Shown in pieces: positions 27,192 to 33,181 of a stretch of DNA of 64,000 bases (positions within the stretch are counted from its first letter, which is position 1; every line of letters starts with the position of its first letter). The notes beneath the pieces are model-generated. The model searched no databases and was not told where the DNA came from. It saw only the letters and a list, made by a program, of their open reading frames with translations. The DNA is from Chitinophagaceae bacterium (GTDB lineage Bacteria > Bacteroidota > Bacteroidia > Chitinophagales > Chitinophagaceae). A program made the translations under genes and the position numbers. The DNA is taken from contig SAIW01000006.1 in assembly GCA_004028795.1 (NCBI GenBank), positions 248,001-312,000 of the forward strand, written 5' to 3'.

Positions 27192-27656
27192 TCAAACATT
27201 CTTTATCATCTCAATATGGTCAATCCCATCTTCGTCATATACATCACTTGATTGTATAAAACCAAAAGATTCGTAGAATTTTTTAAGATACAATTGAGCA
27301 CCTATTTTTATGGGTGCTTTATCAAACAATTCGTAACATTTTTCAATAGATACCTGCATTAATACTTTACCGATTCCTGATTTTCTGTATTTGGGTGAAG
27401 TAACTACCCTGCCGATACTCATGTAGTCGTACACTTTACCTGCATCTATTAAACGGGTATAAGCTGCCAATTCATTTTCAACAAAACCCATTAAATGATA
27501 GCTGAACGAGTCTTTATTATCAATATCTAAAAAAACACAGTTCTGTTCTACCACAAATACCTCACTTCTTAAACGTAATACAGCATACAATTCAGTTACA
27601 GTAAGGTTTTCAAAAGGTTTTATAACCCAGTTAATATGCATTGAGGAAGCTGACAT
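27192..27656 (-). CDS. ElaA-like GNAT acetyltransferase
   Basis: A 154-aa acetyltransferase resembling the ElaA group: LYAVLRLRSEVFVVEQNCVFLDIDNKD at the N-terminus, then the acetyl-CoA segment IGRVVTSPKYRKSGIGKVLM (about 82-101) and a C-terminal KFYESFGF. The true start may be the sixth residue (ATG 27639-27641, MHINWVIKPF), because the first residues MSASS are not conserved-looking. The substrate is unknown. Confidence 0.8.
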   Translation of the reverse strand: MSASSMHINWVIKPFENLTVTELYAVLRLRSEVFVVEQNCVFLDIDNKDSFSYHLMGFVENELAAYTRLIDAGKVYDYMSIGRVVTSPKYRKSGIGKVLMQVSIEKCYELFDKAPIKIGAQLYLKKFYESFGFIQSSDVYDEDGIDHIEMIKNV

Positions 27657-27763
27657 TGGTTGATATTATCGGGCAAATTAACAGAAGATTGCCAATACCG
27701 TTTTTATTTTGCATTTTTGCCCACTTTAATTTCTTAGTTGATTGAAGTATTTTAATTAAAATT

Positions 27764-27855
27764 ATCGTCATTTCGAAGGTTCTTGCCTGAGAAATCTCAA
27801 GCGATAAATAAAAGAGATTTCTCGTTGGGCACGAACCCAATCTCGAAATGACGAT
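27764..27855. repeat. 92-bp inverted-repeat element (MITE/REP-like)
   Basis: Terminal arms ATCGTCATTTCGA (27764-27776) and TCGAAATGACGAT (27843-27855) are perfect 13-bp inverted repeats. Inside, GAGAAATCTC and GAGATTTCTC form a second inverted pair. No coding capacity is visible. Similar TCATTTCGA-ended palindromes are common between genes in Bacteroidota. Confidence 0.75.
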
Positions 27856-27891
27856 TAATAAAATTAAAAAGTTGAATATTGGTAAGAACGT

Positions 27892-27921
27892 AAAAGTGTG
27901 CGACGCAACAGAAGCTTAATA
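27892..27921 (+). repeat. Dispersed intergenic repeat, GTGCGACGC family, copy 3 (uninterrupted)
   Basis: Reads AAAGTGTGCGACGCAA then CAGAAGCTTAATA without the central palindrome seen in copy 2. It lies 37 bp before the flavoenzyme gene. Confidence 0.75.
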
Positions 27922-27957
27922 TTTATTCTATTGCTAAGTACATAAAAACAAATTTTA

Positions 27958-29454
27958 ATGCAAAAGAAAGTAGCAATTATTGGTGCAGGTCCCGCAGGTT
28001 TAACAGCAGCTTATTTATTAGGCAAAGCCAATCAACAGGTTGTTGTTTTTGAGAAAGACCCGCAATATGTTGGCGGTATATCAAGAACAGAAACTTATAA
28101 AGGTTACAGTTTTGATATTGGCGGTCACCGTTTTTTTAGTAAGAGTAAAGAAGTGGAAGATTTCTGGAGTGAAATTTTAAGTGATGAAATGCTGGAAAGG
28201 CCCCGCAGCAGCCGTATTTACTACAATAACAATTTCTTTTCTTATCCATTGGTTGCCATGGATGCATTAAAAAAATTGGGCATCATTGAAAGTACATTGT
28301 GTGTGTTAAGTTATTTGTATGCGAAAGTTTTTCCGGTAAAAAATCCAAAGAATTTTGAAGATTGGGTAGTGAATCAATTCGGCAGAAGATTGTTCAACAT
28401 TTTCTTTAAAACATATACAGAAAAAGTTTGGGGTATTCCCTGTAATGAAATAAGTGCAGACTGGGCTGCTCAACGTATTAAAGGTTTAAGCTTAAGCAGT
28501 GCTATATGGAATGCCTTATTTAAACCGAAAGCCAGCGGTGATAAAGACAAAGTGATTAAAACATTAATTGACAGTTTCCGTTATCCGAAGAAAGGCCCGG
28601 GTATGATGTGGGAAGTATGCCGTGATAAATGTAAAGCAATGGGTGTTGAAGTGAAAATGAATTGCGGTGTTAGCGGTATTACATATGAAGGCAACAACAA
28701 ATGGAGTGTAAAAGCTACTGATGGCAATACTTACGGCGATTTTGATTATGTATTATCCTCTGCACCGATGCGTGAATTAATTGCATCTGTTGCTCCACGT
28801 TTACCTGAAGTTGCTTATGAAGCATCACAACAATTAAATTACAGGGACTTTATTACTGTTGTATTGATATGTAAAGATGAAGATGCTTTTAATGATAACT
28901 GGATTTATATACACGACCCGAATGTAAAAGTGGGCCGTATTCAAAACTTTAAAAGCTGGAGCCCTTATATGGTACCGGACCCGAATATGGCTTGCTACGG
29001 TTTGGAATATTTTTGTTTTGAAGGCGATGGTATGTGGACGAGCACTAACGAGCAATTGATTGCTTTGGGTAAAAAAGAAATTGAACAAATAGGTTTAACC
29101 AAACAAAGTGCCGTTGTGGATGGTTATGTGGTTCGTCAGCCGAAAGCATATCCTGTGTACGACCATGCTTACAAACAACATGTTGATACCATTAAAGAAG
29201 CCCTGAAAGCCTACCCGGGTTTGTATTTGGTTGGCAGAAACGGTATGCATAAATATAATAATCAAGACCATAGTATGATGACAGCAATGTTAGCTGCCAA
29301 AAACATTATTGCAGGCAATGATGTATATAATATTTGGAATGTGAATGAAGATGCCGAATACCATGAAGGCGGTAACAGAGGGGAAGAAGAAAATGACCAT
29401 GCGTATGATAAAGCTGGTATTATCGGAAGAATGGTGCCGGAGAAAGTGAAGTAG
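27958..29454 (+). CDS. NAD(P)/FAD-dependent oxidoreductase, amine-oxidase/UDP-galactopyranose-mutase-like
   Basis: A 498-aa flavoprotein. The N-terminal dinucleotide fold is [17 protein letters not shown] followed by [14 protein letters not shown] and [11 protein letters not shown], the GG doublet typical of amine oxidases, phytoene desaturases and UDP-galactopyranose mutases. The C-terminal FAD contact is [21 protein letters not shown]. The C-terminal part fits proteins annotated in Bacteroidota as NAD(P)/FAD-dependent oxidoreductase, often near surface polysaccharide genes, but no glycan genes are next to it here. The reaction is unknown. Confidence 0.75.
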   Translation: MQKKVAIIGAGPAGLTAAYLLGKANQQVVVFEKDPQYVGGISRTETYKGYSFDIGGHRFFSKSKEVEDFWSEILSDEMLERPRSSRIYYNNNFFSYPLVAMDALKKLGIIESTLCVLSYLYAKVFPVKNPKNFEDWVVNQFGRRLFNIFFKTYTEKVWGIPCNEISADWAAQRIKGLSLSSAIWNALFKPKASGDKDKVIKTLIDSFRYPKKGPGMMWEVCRDKCKAMGVEVKMNCGVSGITYEGNNKWSVKATDGNTYGDFDYVLSSAPMRELIASVAPRLPEVAYEASQQLNYRDFITVVLICKDEDAFNDNWIYIHDPNVKVGRIQNFKSWSPYMVPDPNMACYGLEYFCFEGDGMWTSTNEQLIALGKKEIEQIGLTKQSAVVDGYVVRQPKAYPVYDHAYKQHVDTIKEALKAYPGLYLVGRNGMHKYNNQDHSMMTAMLAAKNIIAGNDVYNIWNVNEDAEYHEGGNRGEEENDHAYDKAGIIGRMVPEKVK

Positions 29455-29496
29455 TGATTCGCAGTTTATAAAGTAAGTAAAGTTTATAAAGTATGG

Positions 29497-29528
29497 TGTC
29501 AGCCACTTATTAAGTGGCTGACATTTTT
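29497..29528 (+). terminator. Terminator after the flavoenzyme gene
   Basis: TGTCAGCCACTTA (29497-29509) and TAAGTGGCTGACA (29511-29523) form a 13-bp perfect stem followed by TTTTTA. Confidence 0.8.
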
Positions 29529-29552
29529 ATTGGTTTATCATCTTTCTGTTAT

Positions 29553-29585
29553 TAATTAAGCATTCGTTGCGTCGCACACTTGTAC
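29553..29585 (-). repeat. Dispersed intergenic repeat, GTGCGACGC family, copy 4
   Basis: On the minus strand it reads AGTACAAGTGTGCGACGCAA then CGAATGCTTAATTAAT, opposite in orientation to copies 1-3 and without the central palindrome. Confidence 0.7.
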
Positions 29586-29629
29586 TAGTTGCCATTGTTG
29601 ATCTTATAAATAATCTTCACATCATTCTC

Positions 29630-29660
29630 CGCCGATGTTGTGTGTTCTTCACCAACATCG
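29630..29660 (+). repeat. REP-like hairpin, intact copy
   Basis: CGATGTTG pairs with CAACATCG around the loop TGTGTTCTTCAC, preceded by CGC and followed by T-rich DNA. A near-identical unit in inverted orientation lies 28 bp further on and is split by the transposon (29689-29705 plus 33155-33167). Confidence 0.7.
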
Positions 29661-29688
29661 TTTAATATTTTTAACTAATTAATGTGTA

Positions 29689-29705
29689 CGTTGTTGGTCA
29701 AAAGA
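29689..29705 (-). repeat. Left part of the REP-like hairpin interrupted by the transposon
   Basis: CGTTGTTGG followed by TCAAAAGA. When the transposon and one target copy are removed, it joins CACAACAACGGCG at 33155-33167 and gives a hairpin with stem CGTTGTTG/CAACAACG, the inverted sister of the unit at 29630. Confidence 0.7.
29698..29705 (+). repeat. 8-bp target-site duplication, left copy
   Basis: TCAAAAGA immediately precedes the left terminal inverted repeat and is repeated directly after the right one at 33147-33154. Eight base pairs is the duplication length known for the IS1595 family. Confidence 0.9.
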
Positions 29706-29729
29706 GGTAACTATATACCTGTTAGACCA
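29706..29729 (+). repeat. Left terminal inverted repeat of the transposon
   Basis: 24 bp, beginning GGTAACTATATACCTG and ending TTAGACCA, identical to the complement of 33123-33146. It contains an internal near-palindrome GGTA/TACC. The first ATG of the left passenger gene lies 2 bp inside it. Confidence 0.92.
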
Positions 29730-29730
29730 A

Positions 29731-30252
29731 ATGAGAAAAATTAAAAGATTTTTTCGTTTTTTTATAATTATGAAACGGAAAATAAAAAACGAAGTTTATA
29801 ATAAACTTAATCTAAGGATAGCAGCAATTTCTTTAATAGTTTCATTTATAATTGGTTTGGCTGGGATGTTATTTAGCATTCATTATAATGAGAAGCAAAT
29901 AAAAAGAGAGGTTATTGCTCAATTAGAAAATAGGTTAGATAATATAAATGCAGAACAAATGAATTATCCTTATTTAGAGGATAGTATATTTATTGTATCG
30001 CAAGCTAATAAGATAAAAAAAACAGATAGTTCATTGAGATATACTATTTATTGCGAAAGAGTATTTAATTTCTTACAAGACCTAACAGAAGAAAACGACT
30101 ATAACAGAACTGATATTGAGAAGTTTGTAGATATTCACTATTTTGTTAAACAGCATAAAGCATGGATATTGAAAGAAGAAAAAGACCCTTTAATAAATAA
30201 AGCCTACCCTAAAAAATTTATTAGTTTCATCAATTCTTACTTAGATAAATAA
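29731..30252 (+). CDS. Transposon passenger: single-pass membrane protein (173 aa)
   Basis: Unrecognised. A very basic N-terminus is followed by one membrane helix (about 32-52, ISLIVSFIIGLAGMLFSIH) and a 120-residue polar domain rich in Lys, Glu and Asn with predicted helices (NEKQIKREVIAQLENRLDN, YTIYCERVFNFLQDLTEEN). The start is uncertain: ATG 29731 directly abuts the terminal repeat, while ATG 29770 (MKRKIKNEV) would still keep the helix. Its 3' end overlaps the convergent membrane-protein gene by 16 bp. Base composition is more AT-rich than the neighbouring chromosome. It may be an accessory or defence passenger, but nothing in the sequence shows this. Confidence 0.65.
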   Translation: MRKIKRFFRFFIIMKRKIKNEVYNKLNLRIAAISLIVSFIIGLAGMLFSIHYNEKQIKREVIAQLENRLDNINAEQMNYPYLEDSIFIVSQANKIKKTDSSLRYTIYCERVFNFLQDLTEENDYNRTDIEKFVDIHYFVKQHKAWILKEEKDPLINKAYPKKFISFINSYLDK

Positions 30253-30563
30253 ACACCCTCTTTTAAACCTTTAAATGTTCCCCAAAAGGCTGATATTGAC
30301 ATAATAACAAAATATGAGGCAATCGTATTATTGTTTATTCTGTCGTCTATATCACTCATATGGTTATTGAATAATATGAAAATGTAAAAACCGATTATCA
30401 ATAAACATATCCTGCCATAAGAAATAATGTATTTCTTTACTTTCTTATCTGCTTCCACCAATTTATACGTTGAGAATAAAAAAGAAAGATAGTAAGCGGC
30501 AATAGCAGCTAAAGTTTGAAAAATCCACTTTAGTACAATGTGGTAAATTAAATCATAGTTCAT
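30237..30563 (-). CDS. Transposon passenger: small three-helix membrane protein (108 aa)
   Basis: Unrecognised integral membrane protein with hydrophobic segments at about 8-30, 45-66 and 80-96. Charged loops (KLVEADKKVKKY, NNHMSDIDDRINNN) separate them. The start codon lies 2 bp after the stop of the 38-aa ORF, so it is probably the last gene of the transposase operon. The 3' end overlaps the plus-strand passenger by 16 bp. Confidence 0.6.
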   Translation of the reverse strand: MNYDLIYHIVLKWIFQTLAAIAAYYLSFLFSTYKLVEADKKVKKYIISYGRICLLIIGFYIFILFNNHMSDIDDRINNNTIASYFVIMSISAFWGTFKGLKEGVYLSK

Positions 30564-30565
30564 TA

Positions 30566-30682
30566 TTATTTCTTTTTTGCTACTTTCTTTTTAGGCTTAG
30601 GATTATTCAACACAGATGCAGCCATAATGTTATGAAAAGTTGTTGATGCTTCTTTTGGGGTTTTCTTTACTGCTTTTGCCAT
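30566..30682 (-). CDS. Transposon passenger: 38-aa lysine-rich peptide
   Basis: ATG at 30680-30682, stop at 30566-30568. The product (MAKAVKKTPKEASTTFHNIM, then AASVLNNPKPKKKVAKKK) is strongly basic with a short central helix. Spacing is tight: 9 bp after the XRE gene and 2 bp before the membrane-protein start, which supports translation as part of one operon. It could bind nucleic acid, which is inference from charge alone. Confidence 0.5.
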   Translation of the reverse strand: MAKAVKKTPKEASTTFHNIMAASVLNNPKPKKKVAKKK

Positions 30683-30691
30683 AGAATAAAA

Positions 30692-30901
30692 TTAAAAAAA
30701 ATCCTTTACATCTACTTCTAATTTATCCGCAATAACTTTAAGGCTTAATATTCTCGCAGATTTTTTACCACATTCAATGCGAGCAATAGCCGAATAATCC
30801 AAGTTGCACATTTCACCTAATTGCCTTAGTGTTACGTTCTTGGACTTGCGAATAGTTCTCATTTGATTGCCCATTTGCTTTAAAAATATATCGTTTCTCA
30901 T
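30692..30901 (-). CDS. XRE-family helix-turn-helix regulator
   Basis: A 69-aa Cro/CI-type DNA-binding protein. The helix-turn-helix is clear: IRKSKNVTLRQLGEMCNLDYSAIARIECGKKS (about 17-48), then the usual IADKLEVDVKDFF end. The start ATG overlaps the transposase stop (30898-30901, ATGA), so the two are translationally coupled. It probably represses the element's own promoter, keeping transposase low; a palindrome at 32127-32141 ahead of the operon is a candidate operator. Confidence 0.88.
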   Translation of the reverse strand: MRNDIFLKQMGNQMRTIRKSKNVTLRQLGEMCNLDYSAIARIECGKKSARILSLKVIADKLEVDVKDFF

Positions 30902-31827
30902 TTTTCTTCATTTTTTGTTAGTTCACTATAAGTTAATCTACCTGTACAGTTTGCAAGTGCATTAGCAAATCTTTCATCTTGCAATGATTTTTTATTGTTA
31001 TACCTAAATGATGCTTCATTGCAATAACGTTGTAAATGCTTAGGGCTAACTGAATGATGTATGCCATCAATTTGCCTTTTCAATAAACTCCAAAAGCCTT
31101 CAATAGTGTTAGTATGCACTTTTATATCTTCACTTCTCACATATTCCTTATCTCTATGGTTTACTTTTTTGTGAGTGTAGTTTAAATGAACTTGATTGTA
31201 AGCATGGTGTTCATCCGTTACCATAATGCTATTAGGGGCAACAAATTCAGATAACGTTTCATTAATATTGTGTTTATCTGTTTTTGGTATAACCTTAGCT
31301 TTTACCGAGCCATTACGTTGAACTGCTCCAATAACCATAGCTTTTTTACCTACACCGCCTCTTATAATTCTTTTGCTTTGGTGTTTATTACTTTCTGAAC
31401 CACCCACATAAGTTTCATCTACTTCAACAATTCCCTCTAATAGTTCAGGTGCATTAGCTGTGAGCATTTCTCTAATTCTATGGTTTAAAAACCATGCTGT
31501 TTTCTGTGTTACTCCCAACCAATTAGCTAACTGCAAACTGCTTATTCCTTTACTGTGTACTGATAAAATATAAGTAGCCAAAAACCATTTAGTTAAAGGC
31601 ACTTTAGTATTTTCATAGATTGTACCAACAGTAACACTAAACTTGCTTCTACAACCCTTTTCACGACACTTGAATATTTTACCGTTCGGGAAACGGTGAA
31701 CATTAATAGAGCCACAAAACGGGCAAGCTGGCGTACCATTCCAACGTTGTTGCTCTAAATATTCTCTGCACTTTTCTTCCGTACTAAATTCTTTCTGAAA
31801 ATCTAATATGTTCTTAAATGTTTTCAT
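30898..31827 (-). CDS. IS1595 family (ISXO2-like) transposase
   Basis: A 309-aa transposase. An N-terminal zinc ribbon (CPFCGS at about 36, CREKGCRSKF at about 54-63) binds DNA. A helix-turn-helix-like stretch (GISSLQLANWLGVTQKTAWFLNHRIRE) follows. The catalytic core has the first Asp in IVEVDETYVGG, the second in SIMVTDEHHAYN, and the third site HTNTIEGFWSLLKRQIDGIHH, the DDN/DDE pattern of the ISXO2-like family. Length is normal and no frameshift is seen, so it is probably active. It is preceded by a 60-aa excisionase-like gene and overlaps the XRE gene. Confidence 0.95.
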   Translation of the reverse strand: MKTFKNILDFQKEFSTEEKCREYLEQQRWNGTPACPFCGSINVHRFPNGKIFKCREKGCRSKFSVTVGTIYENTKVPLTKWFLATYILSVHSKGISSLQLANWLGVTQKTAWFLNHRIREMLTANAPELLEGIVEVDETYVGGSESNKHQSKRIIRGGVGKKAMVIGAVQRNGSVKAKVIPKTDKHNINETLSEFVAPNSIMVTDEHHAYNQVHLNYTHKKVNHRDKEYVRSEDIKVHTNTIEGFWSLLKRQIDGIHHSVSPKHLQRYCNEASFRYNNKKSLQDERFANALANCTGRLTYSELTKNEEK

Positions 31828-31871
31828 TGTTTATAGTTTATAACTGTGAACAATCTTTGTAAAAAAAGAGA

Positions 31872-32054
31872 TTACCGTCTTTTTATTGTTTCAGGTAAAT
31901 TTGGAAAACGTTCAGTATCAATAAATTGCACTCCATCTATCATTACTATCTCAAGTTTATTTTCTCTTATTAACTTGTATATGTATGAGGGTGTAACTCT
32001 TTCCATTGAAGCATAATTTTTAATTGTTTTCAATTTGCTTAGTTTCAAACTCAT
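31872..32054 (-). CDS. Small excisionase/MerR-like DNA-binding protein (60 aa)
   Basis: A 60-aa protein with a winged helix-turn-helix pattern like excisionases and MerR N-termini: ASMERVTPSYIYKLIREN then LEIVMIDGVQFIDTERF. It is the first gene of the minus-strand operon, 44 bp ahead of the transposase. A strong -7 element TATATTTG lies 4 bp before its ATG, so the mRNA may be nearly leaderless. A role in directing transposase or controlling the operon is inference. Confidence 0.65.
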   Translation of the reverse strand: MSLKLSKLKTIKNYASMERVTPSYIYKLIRENKLEIVMIDGVQFIDTERFPNLPETIKRR

Positions 32055-32058
32055 GTAA

Positions 32059-32066
32059 CAAATATA
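32059..32066 (-). promoter_or_regulatory. Promoter of the transposase operon (-7 element)
   Basis: On the minus strand TATATTTG matches TAnnTTTG, with TTTAC about 18 bp upstream near the -33 position. The palindrome TACATTTGAAATGTA (32127-32141) lies further upstream. Confidence 0.6.
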
Positions 32067-32480
32067 GTAAATTAGTTGAAAGTTGTAAACTAAAAACTAT
32101 TTTTTTTTATTAATTTTACAGCGTACATTTGAAATGTAAAAGAGAGTGCTTGCGACACTCTCTTTATTAACCACAACCCTTAAACAGCGTTCAGATTCTA
32201 ACTTATGAGGTAAGTTCTGCAATCTGTAATTGTCTGACAACCCCTAATATACATTTGTTAGGTACGGATTATGGCTGGGGTTATGCTTATGAGGCAATTA
32301 TTTTAAACTAAAGTTTTGTCATTTCATTATTTTAGTTTAATTTTGGATTAGAAAAAGGGGTAGCCCGCTATCTTTTATGATAGCTTCATTTAGGTTTGCT
32401 GCCTAAATTTTAAGCATCCCTCTTTTAACCCTTTAATACAATATTAAAATACCTGTCGTGTCGCAAACTTGGCAGGTATT
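32067..32480. ncRNA. Candidate structured noncoding RNA segment of the transposon
   Basis: No ORF of note, but hairpins are dense. H1 32139-32165 (AAAGAGAGTG/CACTCTCTTT). H2 32192-32226 (CAGATT/AATCTG outside AACTTA/TAAGTT). H3 32239-32282 (AACCCC/GGGGTT). H4 32303-32340 (TTAAACTAAA/TTTAGTTTAA). H5 32353-32426, a branched unit with GCTATC/GATAGC and ATTTAGG/CCTAAAT closed by AAAAGGGG with CCCTCTTTT. H6 32446-32482 (AAAATACCTG/CAGGTATTTT). The loops of H1 and H6 contain complementary TTGCGA and TCGCAA. The strand is undecided and no known RNA family was recognised. Confidence 0.45.
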
Positions 32481-32488
32481 TTATTTAA
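32446..32488. terminator. Terminator-like hairpin at the end of the winged-helix gene
   Basis: AAAATACCTG (32446-32455) and CAGGTATTTT (32473-32482) form a 10-bp stem that overlaps the stop codon of the minus-strand 169-aa gene. T-rich ends lie on both strands. Confidence 0.6.
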
Positions 32489-32990
32489 AAGGTAAATCAA
32501 AAGGTTCTGTTATTGTACTTTCAATTTCTTCTTTTACTGAATATACATACTCATCAATTTCATTTTTTTCTCGTATAAAATCCTTGTTTTCCTTGATTGC
32601 ATTACTTAATTGACCTGATACAGTAGCGAATATCCTACTCTTTTCACTATCTAATTCCGGTTCTAAATTGCTAATTATATAATTTGTAATTTCTTTGGCT
32701 GACATTGGGGCATTATTCTCATTCAATACAAATTTTATTTTTTTCCTCCAAGACCACTCTTTAATGTAACCATTATCTAATTTGGTTATTTTAGAAATAA
32801 GTTTTTCGGTAGAATAAACTTTTGTCTCTTTAGAAGATGCACTCAATAGCTTTTTCAGAGACTCTGAAGCCCTTTGAAGTTGCTCTTGCTTTTTGCTTAT
32901 TTCAATTTTTAAAGTTTCTACTCTTTCATTATAGAGATTAACTAAAAAATCATAATCTTCCTCTGGTATTTCTATTTGCAAATTCTTCAT
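32481..32990 (-). CDS. Transposon passenger: coiled-coil protein with winged-helix-like domain (169 aa)
   Basis: Unrecognised. The N-terminal half is a predicted coiled coil (about 18-50, NERVETLKIEISKKQEQLQR and on), and residues about 78-145 look like a winged helix: WSWRKKIKFVLNENNAPMSAKEITNYI, then SGQLSNAIKENKDFIREK. The pattern resembles HARE/winged-helix modules that bind nucleic acid or sense modified DNA; this is a weak match by eye. A -7-like TACTTTTA lies upstream near 33015. It is the gene nearest the right end and is separated from the transposase operon by the hairpin-rich segment. Confidence 0.6.
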   Translation of the reverse strand: MKNLQIEIPEEDYDFLVNLYNERVETLKIEISKKQEQLQRASESLKKLLSASSKETKVYSTEKLISKITKLDNGYIKEWSWRKKIKFVLNENNAPMSAKEITNYIISNLEPELDSEKSRIFATVSGQLSNAIKENKDFIREKNEIDEYVYSVKEEIESTITEPFDLPFK

Positions 32991-33105
32991 TATAATGCTT
33001 TAGGTTGTAAAAGTAAGAATTTTAATAATTAAAGCCCAAATTTTTTATTTTAAACGTTTTCAACATTTTCAAAAAAATGGTGTAAAAGATAAAGATTAAA
33101 ACTAT

Positions 33106-33113
33106 TACTTTTG
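33106..33113 (+). promoter_or_regulatory. Outward-facing promoter-like element at the transposon right end
   Basis: TACTTTTG in the context TTACTTTTGCAGCC, identical over 14 bases to the trigger-factor promoter. It points out of the element across the right terminal repeat. No -33 TTTG was seen at the right distance. Confidence 0.4.
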
Positions 33114-33122
33114 CAGCCTATA

Positions 33123-33146
33123 TGGTCTAACAGGTATATAGTTACC
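33123..33146 (-). repeat. Right terminal inverted repeat of the transposon
   Basis: A perfect 24-bp complement of the left end. It is followed directly by the TCAAAAGA duplication. Confidence 0.92.
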
Positions 33147-33154
33147 TCAAAAGA
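33147..33154 (+). repeat. 8-bp target-site duplication, right copy
   Basis: TCAAAAGA, identical to 29698-29705. The chromosomal hairpin resumes with CACAACAACGGCG at 33155-33167. Confidence 0.9.
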
Positions 33155-33181
33155 CACAACAACGGCGAAGGTTTCAACATT

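Larger units (their letters stand above)
29706..33146. mobile_element. Complete IS1595-family (ISXO2-type) transposon with passenger genes
   Basis: A 3441-bp element bounded by perfect 24-bp terminal inverted repeats (29706-29729 and 33123-33146, starting GGTAACTATATACC) and by an 8-bp direct duplication TCAAAAGA. On the minus strand it carries an excisionase-like gene, an IS1595-type transposase, an XRE regulator, a short lysine-rich ORF and a three-helix membrane protein. A single-pass membrane protein is on the plus strand at the left end. A coiled-coil/winged-helix gene lies near the right end, with a hairpin-rich noncoding segment in the middle. Intact ends and an exact duplication imply recent transposition. 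Confidence 0.93.

Noticed and set aside
27631-27840. 69-codon minus-strand ORF
   Set aside because: Its sequence lies across the 27764-27855 palindromic element and intergenic DNA, with no domain; it is a by-product of the repeat.
29706-33146. Prophage or integrative element
   Set aside because: No integrase, phage structural or conjugation gene; the ends and 8-bp duplication fit a DDE-type transposon.
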